From Pedobacter petrophilus (lineage in GTDB: Bacteria; Bacteroidota; Bacteroidia; Sphingobacteriales; Sphingobacteriaceae), in NCBI RefSeq assembly GCF_009674725.1, contig NZ_WKKH01000004.1:62001-126000 (forward strand): DNA of 64,000 nt, read 5' to 3'. The translations under genes were made by a program, and so were the position numbers. Positions within the stretch are counted from its first letter, which is position 1. Each line of letters opens with the position of its first letter. The notes beneath the pieces were generated by a model. It ran no database searches, was not told where the DNA came from, and saw nothing but the letters and a program-made list of their open reading frames with translations. This document shows, piece by piece, positions 43,906 through 53,056 of the stretch.

Positions 43906-45280
43906 AATTTGGAGTTTTTTCAATCTCATTTATGCAACAAAGTAATACATTAATCTGCACCAAAAACAACCTGTTTTAAGGCCTTTCCTCAAGTACTAAA
44001 TGACTATCATTTTACACGGATAATATTGGGTCTTCCGCTAATCAAATGATCAATTTTTTCAATCAATACCGTTGCATCTTACCCCTTAAAGTATAGGCTG
44101 AACCAAGGGTGTTTTATCATAATTTAATCATTCCTACAACCTAAAATTCATAGCGGTCTATACTCCTTTCTTGCCTAAAGTATTACCAATCAAGATTCAC
44201 AAAATAATTCAACACCCATAGCATAGGTTACAAAAACAGCTATAAATGAACTCAAAAATGGACCTAAAAATAAGGGGACTGCAGCCATATTTTGAGCTAA
44301 AATCTTTAAATTCACTTTTATGATTCTCCATAAAAGAACTTTAGTACTTAATTCTTAAGGGCTTAATAAAGCCTACTGAAAGCTGATTAAAACATTGATT
44401 TAAAACACATTACACCTGCAAATATTAGTTTATCCAGATTCGCTGATAAAAACCTAAAAACGTACCGTAGTTGTTAAATACTCGATAGAATTGCAATTAT
44501 GAGTGCTAAAATTGAGGTGTTTTGGGAATTTTAAACTTTTAAAATCATACAAATTTTGCAGTTGAAGTATAAATTTCGGTAGAAAATTGATGATCAAAAA
44601 GTAAGCTGAGGGTTAAGATAATCCAGATTATTCCGATATCCTCCAAGCATAAACCCTACTGAAAAATAAATCATTGTCACTTATTGGAAATTAATATACC
44701 AGATCATTCAACTAAATAAAAATTAAAAATATTAAATAAGTGACATAAAGACAGTAATAATATTTCCAGTTTAGTTACCAAAACAATAGTGAAATACGAA
44801 AACCGATTCGCAGATTATTAGGAATTTCACAATTTCAATAATCGTTAAGCTGGTAAAAATCGAAACAAATAACCCAGATTGACTGAAGATCACTGATCGA
44901 TTTTCAAACTCAAAGTTTAGCATCAGTGGATTTTTCATTGCGGAGAATCAAAATTGAGTTCAATATTTCGCTTAGCGCAAAAATGATTTCGATCCTAGTG
45001 GCATCATCACTTGGGGAAACTGAGGAAAATTTTCTCATAAAATCGATTAATAAGTGTAATTTAAAGCACTGAATTCAATGCACTATAAAAATGTAACTAT
45101 AGGCATTTAAATTGCTAAATTCCAACTATAAATACCCATAAACACATGGAATATAGAATTTACATAATATACATAATAAACTGATTATCAGTTAAAAAAA
45201 ACAATCTTACTAAAGTTAATACAAAGTTTAATGAAGCATATTAAAATCACAAAAACTAATAATTTTAGCATCACCGATAA
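43906..45280. other. 1.37-kb gene-free, AT-rich stretch
   Basis: No open frame of useful length on either strand and no family motif seen. It holds a long hairpin-forming segment at 44676-44744 and a 15-nt dyad AACTGAT-T-ATCAGTT at 45179-45193. The rest looks unstructured. It could be a decayed gene remnant, an RNA gene that I cannot recognise, or a long regulatory leader for the 45281 gene. Confidence 0.55.
44676..44744. repeat. Inverted-repeat segment, possible RNA hairpin or MITE remnant
   Basis: GTCACTTATT (44676-44685) faces AATAAGTGAC (44735-44744), and inside it TTAATAT faces ATATTAA with a 5-nt bulge. Total arms about 17 bp around a loop of roughly 30 nt. Confidence 0.5.
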
Positions 45281-48085
45281 ATGAAGTTAAATAAACGCAA
45301 CAGTAAATTAATTATCAGATACTTAACGTCAATATCATTAAGTATTATATCATATTCGGTTTTTGGCCAAATCTTCAGTACTGCGCAGAACCCACTTAGT
45401 GTAGATTGGAACTATATTGAATCAGGAGGTTTCAAAATTATCTATCCCAGGCAGCTCGAAAATGATGCACAAAGAATGGCCAGGACATTACCTTTTATTT
45501 ACCCGAAAGTTGGACTAGGATTAAGACAGCAAAAAACGTCCATCCCGCTCCTGCTCCAAAACCAGGGAACGGTTGCTAATGGCTTTGTTCAACTTGGACC
45601 GAAGAAGTCTGAATTCTACACTACACCTCCGCAGTATTTTGATAGCCAGGATTGGCTAAATAACCTGGCGGTTCATGAACTTCGGCACATCGCTCAGTTT
45701 GACAAACTGACAGGGAGTAAAGCTCGTCCGTTCCCTGAACTGGTTTACTTCGCTTACTTTGGAGCGGGCATTCCGATCTGGTTTTTCGAAGGCGACGCTG
45801 TAGTAAATGAAACGGCATTGACAGCGTCGGGTCGGGGCCGGCAACCAAACTGGATCATGCCTTACCGGACCTCAATTTTGAAAGGCAAAAAATTATCCTA
45901 TAGTAAAGCTTATTTCGGATCGAATAAAGACATTACTCCGGGCTACTATCAAACCGGGTATCTGATGGTTGCAGACATGAGAGAAAAATTTGGCCAGTTC
46001 ATATCAGACAGCTTACTGGGAGACATTAGAAAACGGCCAATCAGAATTTATCCTTTCTCAAAAAGCCTGAAAAAATACACAGGAAAAAACACCAGGAAAT
46101 ACTTCTTGTCTACGCAGGATAACGTCGCAGAAAAATGGAAAAATCAGCAGATGGAAACATTTACTAAAGACTACATTTCTATCAACAAAAAAACTGAACT
46201 GGCAACCAATTATTTTTTACCAATTAGATGGAACAATAAACAAGTTTTAGCGCTTAAAGAAAGCAAGCAGGAACCACGGCATTTTGTACTGATAAACGAT
46301 GATCAATCTGAACAAAAATTATTCGGAATTGGCTACCAGGAACAGCCTTGGTTTAGCTTACAAAATAACGTTCTGGTTTGGGATGAAATCCGCTACGATC
46401 CGCGTTATAAACAGAGAAGCTACAGCGTGATTTGTTCTTATAACTTAAAGACAAAAAAATTTAAAAAACTTAGCAACCAAAGCAGACTCTTCTCCCCCAC
46501 CCTATCTCATGATGGCAAGAAGATCATTGCTGTTAAGATTGAGCTAAATAATCAATTCAACCTGGTGGAAATTGACGCGAGCAACGGTGCCATTTTGAAA
46601 ACCTTTCCTAACTTAGAAAATGAAATTCTGCAAATGCCCGGTTTCGACAATACCGGAAATAAAATTACTTATATCAGCGTTACTGAAAAAGGAAAAAATT
46701 TAAATTTACTGGAGGGCGATAAAAAGACATTGCTAATTTCTGAGAGCAGACAGCAATTAAGCAGACCAATTTTTATCGGTGATAAAATTGCTTTTAATGC
46801 GCACTTCAATGGGATAGATAATATTTATGAAATTGATATTAGTTCTAAAAAAATTACGGCACTAACTGCATCCAAATATGGCGCTTTCAATCCTTCAGAA
46901 ACTGAAAACGGAAAAATTATTTTCAACGATTATAAAATTAATGGATATGAAATAGCAGAAACTTCAATAGAGCGAAAACCCGTTGGCGAAAACGGCTTTG
47001 TGGATTTTGCAAAAGCCGCAGAAAAACAAGAAAATATTGGAAACGTTTTTACTAATATTCCGGATACAACTTTCCAATCGAAACGCTATCGACAGGGTTT
47101 AAATCTTTTTAGTGTACACAGTTTGATTCCGGTTATCGAAAACGAATACGTTTTTGGTCTGGAGCTTCAGTCGAACAATTTGTTGAACACAATGGACTTC
47201 TACACAGGCGCAAAATACCACAGGGATTTAAAGCGTTTTGAATACAGTGCTGATATTCGCTATAAGGCACTATATCCAGTTTTAAGCGTTACCTACAGGA
47301 ACAGGCCGAAGCGAACGTTCTATCGTGCTAAAAATGTGATTCAGCAGGGAGATTGGCGAGAGAACTATGTTAAGTTAAACGCATCTCTTCCGCTATCTTT
47401 TAATGCACGGAATCAAACCTATGCTTTTACCTTAAATACCGCTACAAGTTTTACGCAACGATACCTGCCTGAGAATATGCCATCGAATTTTATTAAAGCT
47501 TTAAAATTTCCGATGGAATATAATTTTACTTTTAACCACAGTGTGAGAACTACCGAAAGAGATATTGCACCGAAGTGGGCTCAGGTTTTAAGGGCTACCT
47601 ATAATCATCAGCCATTTGACAAAAATCTTCGGGGCGAAATCTTGGCGCTCGAAAGCTTTTTCTATTTTCCAGGGTTGGCAAAGAACCATTCTTTCCTAGC
47701 CAGTTTCAATTATCAGAAGGCTAGTGGCATGAACCAATACGCTACGGAGATCGCCACGGTTTATGGCTACAACAATATCCTTGCGAAAAGCAAACTACAA
47801 AACAGCTTACTCCTTAATTATCGTTTTCCTTTTGCTTTTCCCGATTGGGAATTAGGTCCGCTGGCATACGTTAGAAATTTTAGGGCTGGTTTATTTTCTC
47901 ATTACGAAAACATCGGAAAGGATACGAATATTGGCGAACCAAAAACTTATGGGATAGAATTGAATACCAGCGTAAACATTTTGCGGTATCAACCTGTTGT
48001 AGATCTTGGGGCAAGGTTGGTTTTCGTAAATAAGATATACAATCAAAATCCGATATTAGAGTTTTCTTTCAATTATAGCTTTTAA
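45281..48085 (+). CDS. Gluzincin metalloprotease fused to beta-propeller and outer-membrane barrel
   Basis: A 934-residue exported protein: signal peptide ending near VFGQ (about 33). Domain order: a peptidase-MA-type domain with HELRH (132-136) and, 33 residues on, IWFFEGDAVV (Glu170), a zinc HExxH-x33-E site; a TolB/WD-like propeller around 290-570 with repeated blades such as PTLSHDGKKIIAV and PGFDNTGNKITYI; and a C-terminal barrel-like region (about 610-934) with alternating strands ending in NPILEFSFNYSF, a terminal-Phe outer-membrane signal. I infer a surface or outer-membrane protease; the substrate is unknown. No operon partner except a LapA-like gene 34 nt downstream. Confidence 0.75.
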   Translation: MKLNKRNSKLIIRYLTSISLSIISYSVFGQIFSTAQNPLSVDWNYIESGGFKIIYPRQLENDAQRMARTLPFIYPKVGLGLRQQKTSIPLLLQNQGTVANGFVQLGPKKSEFYTTPPQYFDSQDWLNNLAVHELRHIAQFDKLTGSKARPFPELVYFAYFGAGIPIWFFEGDAVVNETALTASGRGRQPNWIMPYRTSILKGKKLSYSKAYFGSNKDITPGYYQTGYLMVADMREKFGQFISDSLLGDIRKRPIRIYPFSKSLKKYTGKNTRKYFLSTQDNVAEKWKNQQMETFTKDYISINKKTELATNYFLPIRWNNKQVLALKESKQEPRHFVLINDDQSEQKLFGIGYQEQPWFSLQNNVLVWDEIRYDPRYKQRSYSVICSYNLKTKKFKKLSNQSRLFSPTLSHDGKKIIAVKIELNNQFNLVEIDASNGAILKTFPNLENEILQMPGFDNTGNKITYISVTEKGKNLNLLEGDKKTLLISESRQQLSRPIFIGDKIAFNAHFNGIDNIYEIDISSKKITALTASKYGAFNPSETENGKIIFNDYKINGYEIAETSIERKPVGENGFVDFAKAAEKQENIGNVFTNIPDTTFQSKRYRQGLNLFSVHSLIPVIENEYVFGLELQSNNLLNTMDFYTGAKYHRDLKRFEYSADIRYKALYPVLSVTYRNRPKRTFYRAKNVIQQGDWRENYVKLNASLPLSFNARNQTYAFTLNTATSFTQRYLPENMPSNFIKALKFPMEYNFTFNHSVRTTERDIAPKWAQVLRATYNHQPFDKNLRGEILALESFFYFPGLAKNHSFLASFNYQKASGMNQYATEIATVYGYNNILAKSKLQNSLLLNYRFPFAFPDWELGPLAYVRNFRAGLFSHYENIGKDTNIGEPKTYGIELNTSVNILRYQPVVDLGARLVFVNKIYNQNPILEFSFNYSF

Positions 48086-48119
48086 CCCAGCCTTTTAACA
48101 AGGGCAAATAAAAAATACC

Positions 48120-48398
48120 ATGAGCACTAAAACCATTTTCATCATCATTCTTACTGTACTGCTAACCATCTTCCTTACCGTGAACACCGATCCTGTTGAT
48201 TTCGATTTCCTGGTTGCAACAGTTGCCGTTTCAAAACTATTAGTGATTGGAATTTGCGTGATTATTGGTTTTATTATCGGTTTCATTGTTGGTCGCCCTA
48301 AAAAAACCATCAGCAGCTACGATAATGAAATTGAGAGAAATCAGCCTGTTTCGACCAAGAAAGAATTAAGCGACGAGGACAGGGATTATATTAGTTGA
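48120..48398 (+). CDS. LapA-domain small membrane protein
   Basis: A 92-residue protein with two spans (about 4-22 and 39-57) joined by FLTVNTDPVDFDFLVATVAV and a polar tail, matching DUF1049/LapA. Similar E. coli LapA assists LPS assembly; here the role is not known. Confidence 0.8.
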   Translation: MSTKTIFIIILTVLLTIFLTVNTDPVDFDFLVATVAVSKLLVIGICVIIGFIIGFIVGRPKKTISSYDNEIERNQPVSTKKELSDEDRDYIS

Positions 48399-48779
48399 GC
48401 AGAATGTTAATTTGTGATTCAGAGTGAAAAGAAACTCTAACGGATAGGTAGCGAAGTTGACGGTAACCAATAACCTATTCCTTTCAGATCCCTGGATAGT
48501 TATGGAAGTAAAACAGCTAGTTTCATCCATACATAATTTCAAGAAAAGATAGTGCCGAATGAATATCACACCTGATGGCTAAGGGATTCTCCATGCTTCA
48601 GAATGACAGCTGGGGATAAGACCTGCGACGTAACAAACTTGCTTCCACAACCTCAAGCATTTATTTATTGTCATTAAGAGCATAGGGAAGATCTGCAACA
48701 GGTAAATACCTACACACGTTAACCAAACAGCCTATTCTATTACCTTTTCTGGTATATAAGTTTCGCAAATAATCATCAA
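48399..48779. other. Gene-free stretch
   Basis: About 380 nt with no convincing frame. GGGATTCTCCATGCTTCAG followed by AATGACAGC around 48581-48610 resembles a dispersed intergenic phrase common in Bacteroidota genomes; this is from memory, not searched. Confidence 0.45.
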
Positions 48780-49076
48780 TTAACTCAACGCCGTCATAAT
48801 TTCTCCGTATAACAAGCCGCTTCCACCGCCATAATGCGGAATAATTTTTACGCCTGGTCTGATATTCAAAAGATTTGATTTTATCTTTTCTTCCTCATCA
48901 GGGGTAATACCATTGCCGAGCAACACCAGATCTATTTCTTCCACGGAGCAGATTGCTAATGCTTCTTCATCTGTGCACACGCAAATACCTTTCCATTCCG
49001 GGCGGGCATTTAAAAGGCGGTTCATCACGATGGTAATTTCTGTATCCCGACCGATATAAAGAATGGTAGTTTGCAT
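48780..49076 (-). CDS. Small protein resembling a response-regulator receiver fold
   Basis: A 98-residue cytoplasmic protein, MQTTILYIGRDTEITIVMNR then DEEALAICSVEEIDLVLLGN with alternating strands and helices as in CheY. The phospho-acceptor Asp is not evident at the strand-3 end (LVLLGNG), so it is either degenerate or unrelated. No family name is assigned. Confidence 0.55.
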   Translation of the reverse strand: MQTTILYIGRDTEITIVMNRLLNARPEWKGICVCTDEEALAICSVEEIDLVLLGNGITPDEEEKIKSNLLNIRPGVKIIPHYGGGSGLLYGEIMTALS

Positions 49077-49127
49077 AAAATTTTATGTTTAAATGTAAGA
49101 AGTCCGATAAGTAGTTTGCTTAAAAAG

Positions 49128-49160
49128 AAACCTCGTAGGTTTTTAAAACCTACGAGGTTT
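49128..49160. terminator. Palindromic repeat / bidirectional terminator
   Basis: AAACCTCGTAGGTTTT (49128-49143), one T, AAAACCTACGAGGTTT (49145-49160); 16-bp perfect arms. This kind of element recurs in Bacteroidota intergenic space. It lies after the pirin gene stop and before the small gene. Confidence 0.85.
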
Positions 49161-49177
49161 GGGCAAAATCAAAATAT

Positions 49178-49900
49178 TTAGTTTAATTCCATCGGAACAT
49201 CCATTAATAAAACCTCTGCATCTGCAGAATTTGCGATAAAATTAATGCTTTCAGTATCCCAAATACCTATAGCATCTCTTTTACTTAAAACTTGTCCATT
49301 AATAGTTACCTCTCCGCTGATTACAAAAGCATAAACGCCATTGCCTTCTTTTTTAATTTTATATTCTGTTTCAAAACCTTCATCAAATTTACCTAATGAA
49401 AACCAGGCATCCTGATGAATCCAAACATTATCATCTTCACTATTTGGTGATAATATTTGCTTAAAGTTATTATGACGGGCGGCAACATCTAAAGCCTTTT
49501 GATCATAACGCGGTGTAACATTCTTTTTATTTGGAAACAACCAGATTTGCAATAAATTGAGCTGAACATCAGGTAGCGCATTAAACTCACTATGACTTAC
49601 GCCTGTTCCTGCACTCATCACCTGAATTTCGCCAGCCTTTATTTCGGCTGTATTCCCCATGCTATCTTTGTGCGCAATTGTTCCAGCTAATGGAATCGTG
49701 ATGATTTCCATATTATCATGTGGATGTGCACCAAAACCCATTCCACCATCAATCAAGTCATCATTTAAAACTCTTAAAACGCCAAAATGCATTCTTTCAG
49801 GATTATAATAGTTTCCAAAACTGAATGAGTGGTGAGCGTCTAACCAGCCGTGGTTTGCATGGCCTCTGGTGTTTTCTTTGTACAAAATAAACTGTGACAT
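49178..49900 (-). CDS. Pirin-family bicupin protein
   Basis: A 240-residue protein with the pirin start NHGWLDAHHSFSFGNYYNPE (about 17-36), the metal-binding His/Glu set around FGAHPHDNMEIITIPLAG (about 56-73) and SHSEFN (about 101-106). Family members bind Fe2+ and some act as quercetin dioxygenase. Expressed from its own promoter (49925-49932). Confidence 0.93.
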   Translation of the reverse strand: MSQFILYKENTRGHANHGWLDAHHSFSFGNYYNPERMHFGVLRVLNDDLIDGGMGFGAHPHDNMEIITIPLAGTIAHKDSMGNTAEIKAGEIQVMSAGTGVSHSEFNALPDVQLNLLQIWLFPNKKNVTPRYDQKALDVAARHNNFKQILSPNSEDDNVWIHQDAWFSLGKFDEGFETEYKIKKEGNGVYAFVISGEVTINGQVLSKRDAIGIWDTESINFIANSADAEVLLMDVPMELN

Positions 49901-49924
49901 AAACTTCCTTTCTTATTTATGATA

Positions 49925-49932
49925 CAAATGTA
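49925..49932 (-). promoter_or_regulatory. -7 element TACATTTG for the pirin gene
   Basis: Read on the minus strand, 24 nt before ATG 49900. Confidence 0.62.
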
Positions 49933-49959
49933 CGGCAGGGTTAAAAGCTACGCATTGAT

Positions 49960-50022
49960 GTAAGGTAAGAAGTTTAAAGTAGAGATGATTTTGTTGAGCG
50001 TTTGAAGTCGATCGTTTGAATG
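49960..50022. repeat. Heptamer tandem array, nine units
   Basis: Units GTAAGGT, AAGAAGT, TTAAAGT, AGAGATG, ATTTTGT, TGAGCGT, TTGAAGT, CGATCGT, TTGAATG: seven of nine end in GT at a strict 7-bp step. Lies in the 300-nt gap between pirin and metZ, which holds no gene. Confidence 0.75.
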
Positions 50023-50141
50023 ACCAGGCAGAGAGAGATATTGAGCGTTGTTCGTTTTTGGTTTAGCATTTTGCCTGAGCCGGTAAATGATCTATTTTAT
50101 CAGATTTTTATTCTTCTAATAATGTGTAAAATACATCATTG

Positions 50142-50183
50142 AAAAAAGGCGAGATAGCTAAGCCATGCTTGTCCATCTCGCCT
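50142..50183 (-). terminator. Terminator of the metZ-type gene
   Basis: AGGCGAGAT (50147-50155) pairs with ATCTCGCCT (50175-50183); on the minus strand a TTTTTTC tail follows. Confidence 0.85.
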
Positions 50184-50199
50184 GTAGTTCCAGTCAGCA

Positions 50200-51366
50200 C
50201 TATGCTAATGCCTGCTCAATATCAGCCAAAATATCATTAATATGCTCCAAACCAATAGATAAACGGATTGAACCTTGTTCTATACCCACAATGTTTCTTT
50301 CTTCTTCAGTCAGTTTATTATGCGTACTGGTTGCCGGATGCGTTGCAATGGAACGCGTATCTGCTAAATTGGCTGAAATGGAAAATAATTGCAGGCTATC
50401 CATAAATTTACGGGCAGCATCAATTCCACCGTCAACGACAATAGTTACAATTCCTCCACCCTGCTTCATTTGCTTTTTAGCAATTTCATATTGAGGGTGT
50501 GACGGCAAAAATGGATATTTAACTAACTTTATCTTAGGATGTTTTTCTAAATATTCAGCAACTTTTAAAGCGCTTTCGCAATGGCGATCCATACGAACAG
50601 CTAAAGTTTCTAAACTCTTAGATAAAATCCAGGCGTTAAATGGAGATAACGCCGGACCACTATGCCGGGCAAAGCCGATAATTTCTGCGATCAGGTCTTT
50701 ATATCCTAAAATTATCCCGCCTAGAACGCGGCCCTGGCCATCGATGTATTTTGTAGCCGAATGAATGGAGATATGTGCACCTAATTTGATCGGTTGCTGC
50801 AAATAAGGAGTTGCAAAGCAATTATCAACCACTAAAAGCTGGTTATGTCTTTTTGCCAACTGACCAAGAAATTCTAAATCAATAATGTCGATTCCCGGAT
50901 TTGAGGGCGTTTCCACGAAAATCATTTTGGTATTTGGCTTAATCAAAGCTTCCCAGTCTTGCGGTTTGTCTAAATCGGCATAATCAAATGTTACGCCCCA
51001 CTTAGAAAAAACATTGGTCAGTAATTGATGCGTTGAGCCAAAAACCGACCGACTTGATACGATATGGTCTCCGGCTTTTAAGAATGCTCCAAAGGTGGTG
51101 AAAATAGCCGCCATGCCAGTAGCCGTAGCAAAGCCATCTTCTGCACCTTCAAGCAAACACATCTTTTCAATAAATTCTGAAGTGTTCGGATTTGAATAAC
51201 GACTGTAAACATTGCCTTCTTTTTCATTGGCAAACAAAGCACGCATTTCTTCCGCATCATCGAATTTATAACTCGAAGTAAGGTAAATTGGTGCAGAGTG
51301 TTCTTTATGCAAGCTGCGTTCGGTTTGAGTGCGAATCGCTATGGTTTCAAAATTTTCGGATTTCAT
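50200..51366 (-). CDS. metZ: O-succinylhomoserine sulfhydrylase / cystathionine gamma-synthase-like
   Basis: A 388-residue PLP enzyme of Cys/Met metabolism. Motifs: SAPIYLTSSYKFDD, VYSRYSNPNT (about 53-62), VDNCFATPYLQQP and the PLP Lys in HSATKYIDGQGRVLGG (about 203-218). The sequence favours the sulfhydrylase subgroup, which makes homocysteine directly from O-succinyl- or O-acetylhomoserine, but the exact acceptor cannot be fixed from sequence alone. Single gene between arrays. Confidence 0.85.
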   Translation of the reverse strand: MKSENFETIAIRTQTERSLHKEHSAPIYLTSSYKFDDAEEMRALFANEKEGNVYSRYSNPNTSEFIEKMCLLEGAEDGFATATGMAAIFTTFGAFLKAGDHIVSSRSVFGSTHQLLTNVFSKWGVTFDYADLDKPQDWEALIKPNTKMIFVETPSNPGIDIIDLEFLGQLAKRHNQLLVVDNCFATPYLQQPIKLGAHISIHSATKYIDGQGRVLGGIILGYKDLIAEIIGFARHSGPALSPFNAWILSKSLETLAVRMDRHCESALKVAEYLEKHPKIKLVKYPFLPSHPQYEIAKKQMKQGGGIVTIVVDGGIDAARKFMDSLQLFSISANLADTRSIATHPATSTHNKLTEEERNIVGIEQGSIRLSIGLEHINDILADIEQALA

Positions 51367-51374
51367 TTTTTGTT

Positions 51375-51409
51375 AGTATCAAGATTTGAGTATCGAGTAT
51401 CAAGATTTG
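51375..51409. repeat. Heptamer tandem array (AGTATCR/AGATTTG x5)
   Basis: Units AGTATCA, AGATTTG, AGTATCG, AGTATCA, AGATTTG in perfect 7-bp steps, 9 nt upstream of the metZ-type start. Confidence 0.85.
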
Positions 51410-51474
51410 TATGGAGTATTATTTTGCATCCAGCATTTTCGTCAGTTCGACTTGATACTAAATACTTGCTACCC

Positions 51475-51894
51475 CTAAACCTTATTTATTTTATAAGTAA
51501 AGTTAATTTTTGCAGAACGTCCCAGGATATTAGATACTGAGCAGTACTTATCGAAAGTAAGGGCTAGAGCACGCTCAACTTTTCCGGTATTTAAATCACC
51601 GAACAATTCAAAGTGAATTTCGATTTCATCAAAAATTGGAGGCATCTCTTCATCTTTTCTCGTGGCATTAATGGCTATTTTAATATCATCCAAAGGCTCC
51701 TTTTGCTTCGTTAATACGTTTACCATGTCAATTCCACTGCAACCTCCAAGTCCTACCAATAACATTTCCATTGGTCTGAAACCTTTGCCTTCGCCACCAA
51801 TGGCAGCTTTTGCATCTAATTCTACAGTAAAACCGCTCTCGTTTTCTGCTTCGAAATTAAATTTCCCGCTCTTGCGGATGAGATTTATATTCAT
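51475..51894 (-). CDS. OsmC-family peroxiredoxin-like protein
   Basis: A 139-residue protein. Peroxidatic and resolving Cys sit in GLGGCSGIDMVNVLTK (Cys near 52) and FDKYCSVSNIL (Cys near 117), the arrangement of OsmC/Ohr proteins, which reduce organic hydroperoxides. Long sequence elements fit the OsmC rather than Ohr subgroup. Flanked on both sides by heptamer arrays. Confidence 0.9.
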   Translation of the reverse strand: MNINLIRKSGKFNFEAENESGFTVELDAKAAIGGEGKGFRPMEMLLVGLGGCSGIDMVNVLTKQKEPLDDIKIAINATRKDEEMPPIFDEIEIHFELFGDLNTGKVERALALTFDKYCSVSNILGRSAKINFTYKINKV

Positions 51895-51900
51895 GTTATT

Positions 51901-51963
51901 CGTATCGTTGATCGTTTTTCGCTATTCGTTTATCTCACAACGATAAACGAATAGTGAAAAACG
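51901..51963. repeat. Heptamer array folded on itself (xxxxTCG / ACG, nine units)
   Basis: Units CGTATCG, TTGATCG, TTTTTCG, CTATTCG, TTTATCT, CACAACG, ATAAACG, AATAGTG, AAAAACG. The second half is the reverse complement of the first, giving a 22-bp stem (51913-51934 with 51942-51963, one G-T pair). It lies between ispE and the OsmC gene. Confidence 0.85.
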
Positions 51964-51967
51964 AAAT

Positions 51968-52771
51968 TTAAATATTATAATAAACTAAATTGTTTTTTTC
52001 CAGCTCAGGCAATTTAACAGGTTCGTTAAAAATTGCAAAAACCGACGAACCGCTGCCACTCATTAAAGCGAATGTTGCGCCTGCATCGTATAAACTGGCT
52101 TTTATTTGATGAATTTGGGGATACTTTACAAATACCGATTGCTCGAAATCGTTGATAACCTTATTTTTCCATGTTGTTGGAGACAAATGTATAATTTCTT
52201 TTAAAGATTGCAAAGGCTTTCGCGGTTTTACCAACGCATAGGCATCGGCCGTACTAACGTGTATAGGCGGTTTTACCAGAACTTTGAACCAGCCTGACAG
52301 ATCAACTTCGCATTTTTCAAATTCATCACCTTTGTTAAACGCATACACAGGCTTATTTTCGATAAAAAATGCACAGTCTGCACCAAGTTTACGGGCATAG
52401 CCTTCCATTTGGTTTACCGATAATCCCAAACTGAATTTTTCATTAATCAATTTAATTACGAAAGCACAATCTGCTGATCCACCTCCTAAACCAGCGCCAA
52501 CCGGAATGTTTTTTAATAGATTTATCTGCTGCGCAGGAATATCATAGTCGTTTTTGATTAACTGATACGCTTTAAAACACAGATTATCGTTCGCATCTCC
52601 AGGAATGTCAATCCCATGAATCTTGCATGATGTTTCTGAAGCATCAACAATTTCTACAGCATCTTTAATATTAACCGGATAGAAAACCGTTTCGAGATTG
52701 TGGTAACCATCAGCCCGTTTCTCAGTGATGTTTAAACCTAGATTTATTTTCGCGTTTGGAAAGGATAGCAT
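51968..52771 (-). CDS. ispE: 4-diphosphocytidyl-2-C-methyl-D-erythritol kinase
   Basis: A 267-residue GHMP kinase of the MEP isoprenoid pathway, phosphorylating CDP-ME at the 2-hydroxyl. Visible motifs: FPNAKINLGLNITEKRADGY (about 4-23), the ATP-binding PVGAGLGGGSADCAF (about 90-104) and LMSGSGSSVFAIF (about 237-249). Length and order are normal. The start is 7 nt from a heptamer array. The window lacks other MEP genes, so the operon is not conserved here. Confidence 0.96.
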   Translation of the reverse strand: MLSFPNAKINLGLNITEKRADGYHNLETVFYPVNIKDAVEIVDASETSCKIHGIDIPGDANDNLCFKAYQLIKNDYDIPAQQINLLKNIPVGAGLGGGSADCAFVIKLINEKFSLGLSVNQMEGYARKLGADCAFFIENKPVYAFNKGDEFEKCEVDLSGWFKVLVKPPIHVSTADAYALVKPRKPLQSLKEIIHLSPTTWKNKVINDFEQSVFVKYPQIHQIKASLYDAGATFALMSGSGSSVFAIFNEPVKLPELEKNNLVYYNI

Positions 52772-52777
52772 TTTTAG

Positions 52778-52805
52778 TCTGGAATGTTGAGTATTAAGTC
52801 TGGAG
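52778..52805. repeat. Heptamer tandem array (TCTGGAG family x4)
   Basis: Units TCTGGAA, TGTTGAG, TATTAAG, TCTGGAG at strict 7-bp steps, 6 nt upstream of the ispE start codon. Confidence 0.78.
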
Positions 52806-52829
52806 TCATTGCAAACATACGAAATTGGG

Positions 52830-52857
52830 TTTGGAGTTTCCAGCCTGGAGTCCGGAG
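52830..52857. repeat. Heptamer tandem array (TTTGGAG family x4)
   Basis: Units TTTGGAG, TTTCCAG, CCTGGAG, TCCGGAG, each ending AG. Same family as the array 24 bp away. Confidence 0.8.
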
Positions 52858-53056
52858 TTCATCTTCTAAAAGTCAGCAAATGGATTTATTGATAAAGCTT
52901 GTTAAGTGGAGGGGTTAATTTCTAAGAGCCCAAAGCATACGTGTTAAAATAAAACAGGATGTCGAAAACTAAACACTTCAAGATTTGATAAATTTTCGAT
53001 ATTTGTGTTCAATTGATTATTTAAAATTTGGAAGCCTGCTTCGCGGGTTCGTGGTT

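Noticed and set aside
44676..44744. Insertion sequence ends
   Set aside because: Arms are short and there is no transposase between or near them.
45621..45848. Reverse-strand frame inside the metalloprotease gene
   Set aside because: Shadow of a clearly coding forward frame with a zinc motif.
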